Positions 36,010 to 45,018 of a stretch of 64,000 nt of DNA are shown here, one piece after another. Each line of letters starts with the position of its first letter. Position 1 is the stretch's first letter. The notes under the pieces were generated by a model. It saw only the letters and a list, made by a program, of their open reading frames with translations. It was not told the origin of the DNA and made no database searches. The DNA is from Geomesophilobacter sediminis (GTDB lineage Bacteria > Desulfobacterota > Desulfuromonadia > Geobacterales > Geobacteraceae). The DNA lies in assembly GCF_016458275.1 (NCBI RefSeq), contig NZ_JAEMHM010000008.1:62001-126000 (forward strand), read 5' to 3'. The position numbers and the translations under genes were made by a program.

Positions 36010-38265
36010 ATGGGAAGAAGCGAAAAATTACTGTCAGGAGCCGACAGACTGCGTCGTCGCGCGGAAGATACGCTTGCTGAGAGGAGGGCTGAAAAGCACC
36101 CCGCGTCGCAAGGACCCGCCACCCAGAGGGACGAACACGAGTGGGAGGTGCACCAGATCGAGCTGGAAATGCAGAACTTAGAGCTGCTTCGGGCGCAGGC
36201 CCTGCTTGAGGACCAGCAGATCGAGCTGGAGCTGCAAAACGCCGAATTGCTCCGGACCCAGGGGGAGCTTGAGGCCCAGCGGATCGAACTCCAGGAGGCC
36301 CGGGATTATGCCGAGAGCATCGTGGAGACCGTCTGCAAGCCGCTGGTGGTGCTCAGCCCCGAGTTGAAGATTCTCACCGCCAATCTGTGCTTCTACGAGA
36401 CCTTCCGGGTCACCCCCGAGCAAACGATCGGCAAATTCATCTACGAGCTCGGTAACGGCCAGTGGGACATCCCCAAGCTTCGGGTGCTCTTCGAAGACAT
36501 CCTCCCCAGCGAGAGCGTGTTCAACGGCTATGAAGTGGACCACGTTTTCCTCGATATCGGCCGCAAGGTCATGCTGCTCAATGCCCGGGAGATTTTGCGC
36601 GATAACGTCGGCTCCCACGTCATCCTGCTCGCGATCGAAGACATCACCGCGCGCAAGGAGATCGAGGCGGAGCAGACCCAGTTGAGCCAGCGGCTGCGCG
36701 ACCACCAGTTCTATACCCGCTCCCTGTTCGAGGCCAACATCGACGCGAGCATGACCACCGACCCGTCCGGCATGATAACCGACGTCAACCAGCAGATGGA
36801 GGTGCTCACCGGCTGCACCCGCGACGAGTTGGTCGGAGCCCCCTTCAAGAACTACTTCACCGATCCGGACCGCGCCGACACGGCCATCAGGCTGGCGCTG
36901 GAGGAGAAGAAAGTCACCGACTACGAACTCACTGCCCGCACCCGGGACGGCAAGGAGACGGTGGTCTCCTGCAACGCGACCACCTTCTATGACCGGGACC
37001 GGAAGCTGCAGGGCGTTTTCGCCGCGGCACGCGACGTCACCGAGAGAAAGCGCCTGGACCAGGTGCTCCGGGATAAAAACGTCGAGTTGGAGAGCGCGCG
37101 GGCCGTGGCGGAGAAAACCAGCCTCACCAAAAGCGACTTTCTCGCCAACATGAGCCACGAACTGCGCACCCCGCTCAACTCGGTCATCGGCTTCTCCGAG
37201 GTGCTGCAGGACCAGCTCTTCGGCCCGATCAACGCCAAGCAGCAGGAATACGTAGGCAACATCATCACCAGCGGCCGGCACCTTTTATCGCTCATCAACG
37301 ACATACTCGACCTTTCCAAGGTGGAGTCGGGGAAGATGGGACTGGACCTCAGCAACTTCGAGCTGCGGGGGGTCCTCGACGGCGCTTTGACGATCCTGCG
37401 GGAGAGAGCCTTGAAAGGCAGTCTCGAACTGGTGCTGGACCTGGAGCCGGAAGCGGACCTCGTCATCATGGCGGACCAGAGAAAGCTAAAGCAGATCCTC
37501 TTCAACCTGCTCTCCAATGCCGTGAAGTTCACCCCGACCGCGGGCGCTGTACGGGTGAGCGGGCGCCGGGACGGGGATTTCATCGAGATCACCGTAGCGG
37601 ATACCGGCATCGGCATCCGGGAGGAGGACATCCCGATGCTGTTCCGGGCCTTCACCCAGCTGGAGTCGGTCTATACCAAGGGTTTCGAGGGAACCGGCCT
37701 CGGACTGGCCCTCACCCGGCAACTGGTGGAGATGCATGGCGGCAGGATCTGGGTGAAAAGCGAGTTCGGCACGGGCAGCAGGTTCAGCTTCACCATTCCG
37801 GTTACCCAGGCTCCTTCTCTCCAGGCTCCGGCCACTCAAGTCTCCGACGGTGAGCCTCAAGGCTTCCCGCCGGCCGGTCACCCCGGCGCCGGCAAGACTG
37901 TGCTCGTGATCGAGGACGATCCGCTGACTCTGGGCGCACTGGAAAGCGCGCTGCTGCGCAAGGGATACCGAGCGCTCAGGGCGAGTGACGGGCCGGAGGG
38001 GGTCGAGATGGCCCGGCGTAACGCACCCGACCTCATCGTCCTTGACCTGGTCATGCCCGGCATGAATGGCTTCGAGGTCGCCGACCGGCTGCTTCATGAA
38101 AAAGCTGCCGCGAAGATACCCATCCTGGTATTGACCTCAATGGATCTCTCGGCTGCGGACCGCACGCGGCTGGCGGGAAAGGTCTGGCGCATCGAAGGAA
38201 AGGGAACTCTTTCCCCGCACGAGTTCTTGAGCCTGGTCGAAACCGTAGTCGGCGCCCAGAGTTGA
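36010..38265 (+). CDS. Hybrid histidine kinase with two PAS domains, head of the regulatory operon
   Basis: A 751-residue soluble kinase. The N-terminal coiled coil carries EVHQIELEMQN and a second copy QQIELELQN. Two PAS domains follow (about 105-215 and 235-355), then HisKA with SHELRTPLNSVIGF (His about 381), ATPase with NLLSNAVKFTP and GTGLGLALTRQLVE, and a receiver with acceptor Asp in VLDLVMPGMNG (about 679). It is the first gene of an operon with a stand-alone receiver and a sigma-54 activator, so the phosphate most likely ends on those. The whole operon lies inside the promoter island it may control. The PAS signal is unknown. Confidence 0.92.
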   Translation: MGRSEKLLSGADRLRRRAEDTLAERRAEKHPASQGPATQRDEHEWEVHQIELEMQNLELLRAQALLEDQQIELELQNAELLRTQGELEAQRIELQEARDYAESIVETVCKPLVVLSPELKILTANLCFYETFRVTPEQTIGKFIYELGNGQWDIPKLRVLFEDILPSESVFNGYEVDHVFLDIGRKVMLLNAREILRDNVGSHVILLAIEDITARKEIEAEQTQLSQRLRDHQFYTRSLFEANIDASMTTDPSGMITDVNQQMEVLTGCTRDELVGAPFKNYFTDPDRADTAIRLALEEKKVTDYELTARTRDGKETVVSCNATTFYDRDRKLQGVFAAARDVTERKRLDQVLRDKNVELESARAVAEKTSLTKSDFLANMSHELRTPLNSVIGFSEVLQDQLFGPINAKQQEYVGNIITSGRHLLSLINDILDLSKVESGKMGLDLSNFELRGVLDGALTILRERALKGSLELVLDLEPEADLVIMADQRKLKQILFNLLSNAVKFTPTAGAVRVSGRRDGDFIEITVADTGIGIREEDIPMLFRAFTQLESVYTKGFEGTGLGLALTRQLVEMHGGRIWVKSEFGTGSRFSFTIPVTQAPSLQAPATQVSDGEPQGFPPAGHPGAGKTVLVIEDDPLTLGALESALLRKGYRALRASDGPEGVEMARRNAPDLIVLDLVMPGMNGFEVADRLLHEKAAAKIPILVLTSMDLSAADRTRLAGKVWRIEGKGTLSPHEFLSLVETVVGAQS

Positions 38266-38300
38266 GCGGATCATCTCCGGGCACCGAAGGAGCTATGGGT

Positions 38301-38678
38301 ATGCCGCACACGATCCTGATCGTTGAGGACAACGAAAACAACCGCAGCCTGTTCCGCGACCTCCTGAGCTTTCACGGCCACGAGGTGTCGGTGGCCTGCG
38401 ACGGACAGGAGGGGGTGGCCCTGGCGCGGCGCCTGATGCCGGATCTGATCCTGATGGATATCCAGATGCCGGGGATGGATGGCATGGCGGCCGGCTGCAT
38501 CCTCAAGCAAGACCCCTCAACCAGCGGGCTGAAGATCATCGCCCTGACCTCGTTTGCCATGCACGGGGACGAGGAGCGGTTTCTGAAGGCCGGGTTCGAC
38601 GGCTACCTGTCCAAGCCCGTCAGCACCCGCGAGCTCCCCGTACTGGTGCAAAAGTGGCTGGAGGAGAAAAAAGTATGA
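38301..38678 (+). CDS. Stand-alone receiver domain
   Basis: A 125-residue CheY-like receiver with no output domain: LIVEDNENNRSLF, acceptor in LMDIQMPGMDG, and the conserved Lys in YLSKPV. AAGGAG eight bases upstream supports Met at 38301 (38295 is alternative). It overlaps the next gene by four bases. It probably relays or drains phosphate between the kinase and the activator. Confidence 0.88.
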   Translation: MPHTILIVEDNENNRSLFRDLLSFHGHEVSVACDGQEGVALARRLMPDLILMDIQMPGMDGMAAGCILKQDPSTSGLKIIALTSFAMHGDEERFLKAGFDGYLSKPVSTRELPVLVQKWLEEKKV

Positions 38679-40261
38679 ACACGTCCAAGGCGCGTATCCT
38701 TTGCGTGGACGACGGCCCCCTCAATCTGGACCTGCTGGTGGCGACGCTCGCTCCGCGGGGGTACGAGGTGATAACGGCGGCAAGCGGGCCGAAGGCGCTG
38801 GAAAAGCTCCAGACGGAGCGGATCGACATCTGCCTGCTCGATGTGTCGATGCCGGGGATGGACGGCTTTGAGCTTTGCCGCCGGATAAAATCGGACGAGG
38901 TGAACGGCAATCTCCCGATCGTGATGATCACCTCCTACGATGACATCGACAACCGCATCCGGGGCATCGAGGCCGGCGCCGAGGATTTCATCTCCAAACC
39001 TTTTGAAAGCGCCGAGGTGCTGGCCCGGATCAAGATGCTGCTTGAGGTCAAAAGACTCAACGATCGGCGGGTGCAGCTGGAAGCCGATCTGCAACGGGCG
39101 CACGACGACCTGGAAATCAAGGTGGCCGAGCGCACCGGCGATCTTACCCGGGCCAACCAGCAGCTCACCCGGGAAATTCACGAACGCATGAAGGCGGAAG
39201 AGTCGCTGCAGGGTGCCTACGCGGAAATTAAAGGATTGAAGGATCGCCTCCAGGCCGAGAACGTGTATCTGCGCCGAGAGGTGGGGAGCCAGTACAACTT
39301 CGGCGAGAGCATTGGGCAAAGCGACATCCTCGCCCAGGTGTTCCTGCGGGTGGCGCAGGTCGCGCCCATGGACGCGACGGTGCTGCTTCTCGGTGAGACC
39401 GGCACCGGCAAGGGAGTGGTGGCGCGCGCCATCCATGGCGGCAGCTCCCGCAAGGACCGCCCCCTGATCACGGTCAACTGCACCACCCTTCCGGCGACGC
39501 TTGTGGAGAGTGAGCTCTTCGGGCGGGAAAAGGGGGCCTTCACCGGGGCCGACACCCGGCAGATCGGGCGCTTCGAGCTCGCCGAAGGGGGGACCATATT
39601 CCTGGATGAAATCGGGGAGATGCCCATGGAGCTGCAATGCAAGCTGCTCCGGGTGGTTCAGGACGGCGAGTTCGAACGGCTGGGGAGCCCCCGCACCATC
39701 AAGGCCGACGTGCGCATCATCGCTGCCACCAACCGCAACCTTGAGGAGGAGATCCGGGCCGGCAGGTTCCGCGAGGACCTTTTCTACCGGCTCAACGTCT
39801 TCCCGATTACCCTGCCGCCGCTGCGCAAGCGGAGCGCCGACATCCCGCTGCTCGTGAACCATTTCGTGGCCAAGTTCAACAAGAAGATGGGCAAGAAGAT
39901 CGTGACCGTGTCCAAGGGGACCCTGGAGGTCCTCCTGGGATACCACTGGCCCGGGAACGTGCGGGAGCTGGAAAGCGTGGTGGAACGGGCCGTGATCACC
40001 AGCCAGGGTACCGAATTGGAGGTGCTGGACCGCTTCGACAGCCTGACCAGGCCGGTGCCGCCGGCCGGGGAGCACGACAGGGAGCACGACGGGGAAGGCC
40101 CCGTGACGGCCCTGGTCGAGCTGGAGCGCAACCACATCCTCCAGGTGCTCAAGAAGACCGGTTGGCGCATCGAGGGGATAAACGGCGCCGCGGGGGCCCT
40201 CGGCCTCAATCCCAGCACCCTGCGCGCCAGGATGCGCAAGTACGGCATCGTGCGCGTCTAG
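38675..40261 (+). CDS. Sigma-54 dependent response regulator (enhancer-binding protein), intact
   Basis: 528 residues: receiver (1-125, acceptor in LLDVSMPGMDG), coiled linker, AAA+ domain (about 205-440) with Walker A GETGTGKG, the sigma-54 contact loop GAFTGA and Walker B TIFLDEIGE, then a Fis-type helix-turn-helix ending LGLNPSTLRARMRKYGIVRV. All catalytic landmarks are present. It overlaps the receiver gene by four bases. Its DNA-binding tail is almost the same as that of three other regulators in the window. I infer it binds the 34-bp enhancer elements. Confidence 0.93.
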   Translation: MNTSKARILCVDDGPLNLDLLVATLAPRGYEVITAASGPKALEKLQTERIDICLLDVSMPGMDGFELCRRIKSDEVNGNLPIVMITSYDDIDNRIRGIEAGAEDFISKPFESAEVLARIKMLLEVKRLNDRRVQLEADLQRAHDDLEIKVAERTGDLTRANQQLTREIHERMKAEESLQGAYAEIKGLKDRLQAENVYLRREVGSQYNFGESIGQSDILAQVFLRVAQVAPMDATVLLLGETGTGKGVVARAIHGGSSRKDRPLITVNCTTLPATLVESELFGREKGAFTGADTRQIGRFELAEGGTIFLDEIGEMPMELQCKLLRVVQDGEFERLGSPRTIKADVRIIAATNRNLEEEIRAGRFREDLFYRLNVFPITLPPLRKRSADIPLLVNHFVAKFNKKMGKKIVTVSKGTLEVLLGYHWPGNVRELESVVERAVITSQGTELEVLDRFDSLTRPVPPAGEHDREHDGEGPVTALVELERNHILQVLKKTGWRIEGINGAAGALGLNPSTLRARMRKYGIVRV

Positions 40262-40401
40262 CCGCGAAGCCTCCTGCCTTCCCGTAACCGCCCGCCGCGC
40301 CAACCTTCAGCCAGACTCCCCCCGCGTCAAATCCCCGTTTCGCAAGGTGCCTTCACCCCCGCCTCAACCGTTCGCAAGGAGGTTCCGCCCCCGGACCGGG
40401 G

Positions 40402-40435
40402 CCGTCACATATGCCTGTTACGCCGCATGTGATGG
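40402..40435 (+). promoter_or_regulatory. 34-bp enhancer element, copy C
   Basis: Begins CCGTCACATATGCCTG and ends CATGTGATGG; 96 bp from the -24 box. Its middle (GTTACGC then GCATGTG) closely matches copy H. Confidence 0.85.
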
Positions 40436-40531
40436 GCCACGTTTGTGGACCGCCGAGCGCCTCCCACTATCTCCTGTCACTCTCCCCTTTTAATTTCGAA
40501 CGGTTGCACGCTTACAAAGATATGGAATCCC

Positions 40532-40547
40532 TGGCTCGCTAGTTGCA
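40532..40547 (+). promoter_or_regulatory. Sigma-54 promoter C
   Basis: TGGCTCGCTAGTTGCA, a near-perfect -24/-12 match. Drives the truncated OmpA lipoprotein, the ferritin-like protein and a membrane peptide. Confidence 0.9.
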
Positions 40548-40731
40548 AATTACCTTGTTGTCAGAGGGTGGATACTCTTCATGCGAGCCCGTTATTCTAT
40601 TGATATTTGCCCCGTGCTGTCACATCTCTTCCGACCGGCGGCACGTGGAATACATGGGACATTGGTAACCAGCATGCTTGACCCAGCACGATGCATTTAA
40701 GGAAGTCCCAAGTAGTGTAAAAGGAGAACGA

Positions 40732-40881
40732 ATGAAACTGGAGAGAATTTTGAGAGTATCGACATTTCCGATGGTCCTGGCATCCCTCGGGGCCGCTACC
40801 GGATGTTCCCATTACACCCCCGAAGGAAGGCAGCTAAACAGAAGGATCAACGCCATCATCGACTGCGCCGTCAGGAAATAG
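40732..40881 (+). CDS. Mini-lipoprotein: OmpA-type gene with internal deletion
   Basis: A 49-residue product: a signal peptide with lipobox GATGC (Cys 25), then directly the last 18 residues of an OmpA domain (EGRQLNRRINAIIDCAVRK). The tail matches the C-terminus of the tandem OmpA lipoprotein near 46 kb. The whole peptidoglycan-binding part is missing. AAGGAG precedes the ATG and the promoter is intact, so it may still be expressed; it could equally be a remnant. Confidence 0.7.
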   Translation: MKLERILRVSTFPMVLASLGAATGCSHYTPEGRQLNRRINAIIDCAVRK

Positions 40882-40935
40882 ACGGCGACGGACCTGGAGC
40901 GAACGGAGCTTAAACGGCCAAGAAAGGAGCACCCG

Positions 40936-41424
40936 ATGGAAGCCTTTGACTGTGCTATCAGAATGGAAAGGGATACCAAAGCGTTCTATGAGTCACTCGC
41001 GGCGATGTCAACCACCCCAGATATGAAGAATCTCTTTACCCTGCTGGCGCAAGCCGAGCAGGAACATCACGATGCCCTGGTGCAACTGAAAAGACATATC
41101 GCGCCTCAGGAGCAGACGGAGTGCGGAGATCTGGACCCGGCCGCCTGCGTCTTCAAACCCCTGCTGGCAAAACGCGACCTCGTCGCTTTATTGAAAAAGG
41201 ATCCCGGAGCGTATCGGCTGGTAATCGCGAAGGAGGAGAAGGGGGTAGAGCTCTACACCGAGCTGGCGGCCCGGACCCGGGACGCCTCCGCTCGCGTACT
41301 TTTGCTCCGGATCGCCGCCGAGGCGAGCAAGCACCTGAGCATAACGCAGAACATCTACTCCTTTGTCGACACCCCGAAGACGTTTCTGGCCTCGGGGGAA
41401 TTCAGCAATCTCAAGGAATACTGA
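40936..41424 (+). CDS. Ferritin-like/rubrerythrin-type protein
   Basis: 162 residues in a four-helix ferritin-like pattern: RMERDTKAFYESLA, then AEQEHHDAL (E-x-x-H ligand pair), and in the second half AKEEKGVELYTELA and AAEASKHL as the second ligand helix. No C-terminal rubredoxin. It probably holds a di-iron site for peroxide or iron handling. AAAGGAG precedes the start. Second gene of promoter unit C. Confidence 0.82.
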   Translation: MEAFDCAIRMERDTKAFYESLAAMSTTPDMKNLFTLLAQAEQEHHDALVQLKRHIAPQEQTECGDLDPAACVFKPLLAKRDLVALLKKDPGAYRLVIAKEEKGVELYTELAARTRDASARVLLLRIAAEASKHLSITQNIYSFVDTPKTFLASGEFSNLKEY

Positions 41425-41545
41425 GGCTGCGGCGTGATGCCTTCCCACCAACGGCCCTCGCACGGCGCAGTGGGGAGTCGTCCAGGTCCGGGACGGTCGG
41501 GGTGGGGGCGGGGGGGCGGTCGAAAACAGGCCAGGAGGCGTAACT

Positions 41546-41710
41546 ATGTCCCTGATAATTTATCTCGTCGGTTTTGCCTTCGTCATTGGCGGCATTGCCT
41601 GGGCCCTTGCCGTCGCCGGGGTGGGCGCGCGGTACGTGACGATCACGGCCGTCATTTTGGTCGGCATCGCAATCCTGACCGGGGTGACCCGCACCCGCAA
41701 CAGGGACTGA
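41546..41710 (+). CDS. Two-helix membrane peptide
   Basis: 54 residues, almost entirely two hydrophobic helices (3-25 and 29-47) with a TRTRNRD tail on the cytoplasmic side. AGGAGG precedes the ATG. Third gene of promoter unit C. Small membrane proteins of this kind recur in three of the ten units. Function unknown. Confidence 0.7.
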   Translation: MSLIIYLVGFAFVIGGIAWALAVAGVGARYVTITAVILVGIAILTGVTRTRNRD

Positions 41711-41767
41711 TCTCCGCTCTTTCGGCGGCAGGCTCCGGCGTCGCGCCGGGCACATGGGTACGTTTGG

Positions 41768-41800
41768 GAGCCCCCGCCGCCTTTGGCGGCTCGGGGGCTC
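41768..41800. terminator. Hairpin between convergent units C and D
   Basis: GAGCCCCCG...CGGGGGCTC stem with an inner GCCGCC/GGCGGC stem; the T run is short, so it may act by structure or with Rho. Confidence 0.55.
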
Positions 41801-41830
41801 TTGATGCGTTTCTGCCCGGGGGGCGTGTCT

Positions 41831-43393
41831 TTACTGGAACTTCTCTTGCGATCGGGAGAACAATCCCACGAGCTCCGCATCACAATCCCTTTCCCGTCCC
41901 CCGTCATCGGCGCCGAGTCGCTCCGCGACGGTGCGGAAATGAAGGCCGTAAATCGTCAACGCTATCGTCAGCGGGAACACGCGAGGCTTTCTCCAAAGGG
42001 TCCAGAAAAAGATCTTCCAGAAGTGCCACCGCTCTTTCCCCAGGATGCCGAGAAAAAGCATGGACCGCAATAACGCCCTGATATCACGGCGTTGCAGCTG
42101 CGCAAACGATGCTGCTGCGGCCGGCCGGTACTCTTTTAGAAACGTCTTCAGCCGGGGGTAGAAATAGTCCGGCGCATAGATCGTCCGGACCAGGCGCCGG
42201 TATCCGGCCAGCAGAACCTGACGGTTCATTTTGGGGACGTAATTCAGGAAGTCGTCCGTGTTGTTGCCGGTAGAGACGACCACGATCCGCCCCTCCCGGC
42301 GGAGACGGTCGTGGAGCTTGGTCCCCGGCAGCACCATCAATATGCCCACCATCGCGGCGACGATGCCGCTTTCCTGGATGAAACGGAGCTGTTTTTCGAA
42401 GATGGCCGGCGTGTCGCTGTCGAAACCGACGATGAATCCTCCCTGCACCTGGAGCCCCGCCCGCTGGATGCGCTGCACCGAGGCAACCAGATCGCGGTTG
42501 CGGTTTTGCACCTTGCCCGTCTCCTGGAGCGAATCCTCCTCGGGACTTTCGATGCCAACGAAAACCTCCCGGAACCCGGCCGCAACCATCAGCTCCATGA
42601 GCCGGGGGTCGTCCGAAAGGTTGATCGACGCCTCGGTATAGAAGAAAAACGGCTTTCCGCGATGCTGCATCCAGGAGATGATGCCCGGGAGTACCTCATT
42701 TTTCAGCTTTTCCTTGTCCCCGATGAAGTTGTCGTCCACGAAGAACACCCCGCCCCGCCACCCCGTGGCATAGAGCGCTTCCAGCTCGCTGATGATCTGG
42801 TCCGAATGCTTGGTTCTCGGTTTGCGGCCGAAGAGCTGGGTGATGTCGCAAAATTCGCAGTCGAAGTGGCAGCCGCGGGAGTACTGGATGTTCATCGAGG
42901 CATAGTCCCGAATGTCGATCAGCGACCACCGGGGCAAAGGGGTGCCGCCGAGGTCGGGACGCCCGTCGGCAGCATAGAGCCGCTGGGGCGCCCGGTGTTT
43001 CAGATCTTCCAGAAAACGCGGCAGGCTCAGTTCCGCCTCGCCGAGAACGAGGTGGCTCACCTCCGGGAACGCGTCGGGACAACTCGTGAACAGGGGCCCC
43101 CCCGCCACGGTGGTGACCCCCAGAACGCGGCATCGCTCCAGTACCTCCCGTGCCGACTCACGCTGGACCGCCATCGCGCTGAGGAACACGAGGTCGGCCG
43201 ACCGCAGGTCGCGGTCCGAGATCTCGTCCACATTCAGATCGATCAGCCTGAGTTGCCAGGATTCGGGAAGCATTCCCGCCACCGTGAGCAGCCCTAGCGG
43301 AGGAAAAACGGCTTTCTTGCCGACAAACGGCAACGCGTAACGGAAGCTCCAGTAGGTATCGGGGTATTTGGGGTAGACCAGCAGGACGTTCAT
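41831..43393 (-). CDS. B12-binding radical SAM protein (DUF4070-type)
   Basis: 520 residues. N-terminal cobalamin-binding-type domain (MNVLLVYPKYPDTYW through VAGGPLFTS), radical SAM core with cluster motif CHFDCEFC (about 172-179), FFVDDNFIGDK, and a C-terminal extension of the DUF4070 kind. Relatives act in lipid or hopanoid-type modifications; the substrate here is unknown. It is the only gene of promoter unit D, an unusual enzyme for a sigma-54 stress unit. Confidence 0.88.
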   Translation of the reverse strand: MNVLLVYPKYPDTYWSFRYALPFVGKKAVFPPLGLLTVAGMLPESWQLRLIDLNVDEISDRDLRSADLVFLSAMAVQRESAREVLERCRVLGVTTVAGGPLFTSCPDAFPEVSHLVLGEAELSLPRFLEDLKHRAPQRLYAADGRPDLGGTPLPRWSLIDIRDYASMNIQYSRGCHFDCEFCDITQLFGRKPRTKHSDQIISELEALYATGWRGGVFFVDDNFIGDKEKLKNEVLPGIISWMQHRGKPFFFYTEASINLSDDPRLMELMVAAGFREVFVGIESPEEDSLQETGKVQNRNRDLVASVQRIQRAGLQVQGGFIVGFDSDTPAIFEKQLRFIQESGIVAAMVGILMVLPGTKLHDRLRREGRIVVVSTGNNTDDFLNYVPKMNRQVLLAGYRRLVRTIYAPDYFYPRLKTFLKEYRPAAAASFAQLQRRDIRALLRSMLFLGILGKERWHFWKIFFWTLWRKPRVFPLTIALTIYGLHFRTVAERLGADDGGRERDCDAELVGLFSRSQEKFQ

Positions 43394-43469
43394 TCATGCC
43401 TCTGGGACCTGCGGACGAGGCCAGCGCCGCAGGCAGCTGTATTTTCCAAACGATATTGCTTCGATAAAC

Positions 43470-43485
43470 GGCAACTTGCGTGCCA
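43470..43485 (-). promoter_or_regulatory. Sigma-54 promoter D
   Basis: Minus-strand TGGCACGCAAGTTGCC, perfect consensus. Drives the radical SAM gene, leader about 65 bases. Confidence 0.92.
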
Positions 43486-43583
43486 GAGGAAACCTGAAGG
43501 TGCCCGTTGGGGGAAGCTGCGAATGTATCAGGGGAAAGCGGGGGGGGATGGCTGCGGTGCCAGGGGCTGCCAGGGCGCCGAAT

Positions 43584-43617
43584 CCGTCAGGTTTGGCATA
43601 ACCGCCATATATGACGG
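43584..43617 (-). promoter_or_regulatory. 34-bp enhancer element, copy D
   Basis: Read toward promoter D: CCGTCATATATGGCGG, then TTATGCCAAACC, then TGACGG. It is the best match to the consensus; 98 bp from the -24 box. Confidence 0.92.
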
Positions 43618-43713
43618 CTCCCCTGAAACGCGGGCCTGAGCATGTGTCGAGCAGGTGGGTCAGCTCCACGACGGCGAATTCCGAGAGCCCATGGCATTGC
43701 CCGCCGGGATCTC

Positions 43714-43747
43714 CCTTCGTATATCGAGGTTCCTTCAAATGTTGAGG
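43714..43747 (+). promoter_or_regulatory. 34-bp enhancer element, copy E
   Basis: CCTTCGTATATCGAGG, then TTCCTTCAAATGT, then TGAGG: diverged, but aligned over all 34 positions; 97 bp from the -24 box of promoter E. It lies back to back with copy D. Confidence 0.65.
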
Positions 43748-43844
43748 CAAACCATCGGGTCCAAGCGCTTTCCAGACGGTTTACCCTTGGCATAACGCAC
43801 CGTTATCTAACAAGATTGCGGCGCACTGGTAGTTGCTTGATCTC

Positions 43845-43860
43845 TGGCAGGCCATTTGCT
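43845..43860 (+). promoter_or_regulatory. Sigma-54 promoter E
   Basis: TGGCAGGCCATTTGCT, near-perfect. Drives the DUF2959 protein and a membrane peptide. Confidence 0.9.
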
Positions 43861-43976
43861 GTTAAACGGTAGCGGTGTTTTTTTCGAATGATTCCGGGGG
43901 GGGACTTGGTTCATTCGGAAACATGCTTTGAACGGTTTTGGACGCTGCCACGCACCTTCAACTAAAGGAGAAAGTC

Positions 43977-44624
43977 ATGAAATCCGGAGCCCGTTTTACC
44001 GTTTGTTTCATCTTGTTTCTACTCGCCACGGTCGTCTTCTGGGAGGGGTGTGCTACTACCGGAATGAGTCGGTCGGTGAAAGCATCCAACTCGATTCAGC
44101 AGGTGGACAGCGATATCAGGGAACTCATAGTTCAGATCGATACCACGGGCGCCTCACTGGACGCTCTGGTTTTGGTGGACAATCCCGACCTGAAAAAATC
44201 ATTTGATGCGTATACCAAAGATCTGGCCAATCTGGATACCAAAGGCAAGAAGGTGATCATACATATGGAGGAAATGAAGGTGAGAAGTACCGAGTATTTC
44301 ACCGAGTGGGAAAGGCAGGGGGAAACCTACACCAATCCGCAGATCCGCGAACTGAGCGACGAGCGCCGCAACAAGCTGGCCAGTATCTATGCCCAGGTAC
44401 CCGAGGCAGGCATCGGCGTCAAACGCGCCTATCTTGATTACCTGTCTGACTTGAAGGAAATTCAGCAGTTTCTTTCTAACGACTTGACGCCCAAAGGGAT
44501 CCAGGCCATCGATCCGGTGGCAAAAAAATCCGTCCAGGACCGGGAGGCTTTTAAGACCTCGCTCGGACCGGTGATCGTCGCTTTGGATAACATCAAGGCG
44601 GAACTGTACACTAAAAAACAGTAA
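43977..44624 (+). CDS. DUF2959 lipoprotein
   Basis: 215 residues with lipobox WEGC (Cys 25) after a hydrophobic signal. The helical DUF2959 domain follows (ASNSIQQVDSDIRELIVQID, then DLANLDTKGKKV, RSTEYFTEWERQ). AAAGGAG fixes the start at 43977. Probably a periplasmic helical protein; function unknown. First gene of unit E. Confidence 0.82.
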   Translation: MKSGARFTVCFILFLLATVVFWEGCATTGMSRSVKASNSIQQVDSDIRELIVQIDTTGASLDALVLVDNPDLKKSFDAYTKDLANLDTKGKKVIIHMEEMKVRSTEYFTEWERQGETYTNPQIRELSDERRNKLASIYAQVPEAGIGVKRAYLDYLSDLKEIQQFLSNDLTPKGIQAIDPVAKKSVQDREAFKTSLGPVIVALDNIKAELYTKKQ

Positions 44625-44687
44625 CTCCGAGAACCAGTTTCCACGCTCGCGTGACACAGGCTCCGCCAGAAAAAAAGGAAATATCTC

Positions 44688-44867
44688 GTGAGGGTACTTT
44701 TTCGCGGTTACCCCGGGGTGGCAACCAGTAGCATCATGCTCTGGACCATTGCTGTGCTTTTATTGCTTTTGTGGATCGCAGGCCTGGTGACATCCTTTAT
44801 GATGGGGGGCCTGATCCACCTGCTCCTCGTTGTTGCCATCATAACGATACTGGTGCGCGTCATTTAG
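44688..44867 (+). CDS. Lmo0937-type (DUF5670) membrane peptide
   Basis: 59 residues from GTG, or 43 from Met at 44736, where the family core begins (MLWTIAVLLLLLWIAGLVTS then MGGLIHLLLVVAIITILVRVI). AAAAAGGAAA favours the GTG. Two hydrophobic helices. The family is widespread and often stress-induced; function unknown. A strong terminator follows. Second gene of unit E. Confidence 0.8.
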   Translation: MRVLFRGYPGVATSSIMLWTIAVLLLLLWIAGLVTSFMMGGLIHLLLVVAIITILVRVI

Positions 44868-44914
44868 GGGCGCAGGGTCATGTAGCACCGACCGTCAGGT
44901 TGGGGACACATAAG

Positions 44915-44953
44915 AAAGGGAGGGGCGCACCGGGATGCGCCCCTCCTTTTTTG
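44915..44953 (+). terminator. Terminator of unit E
   Basis: AGGGAGGGGCGCA pairs with TGCGCCCCTCCTT; T run of six follows. Confidence 0.92.
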
Positions 44954-45018
44954 TGCGGCAAAATGTGGTCGCCCTGCCAACCGGATCTGGACCATCCGGC
45001 AGCGAATGCGGGCTGGCT

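Noticed and set aside
43818-43838. Second sigma-54 box near promoter E (GCACTGGTAGTTGCT)
   Set aside because: The GG of the -24 element is missing at the right spacing; the true box lies at 43845.
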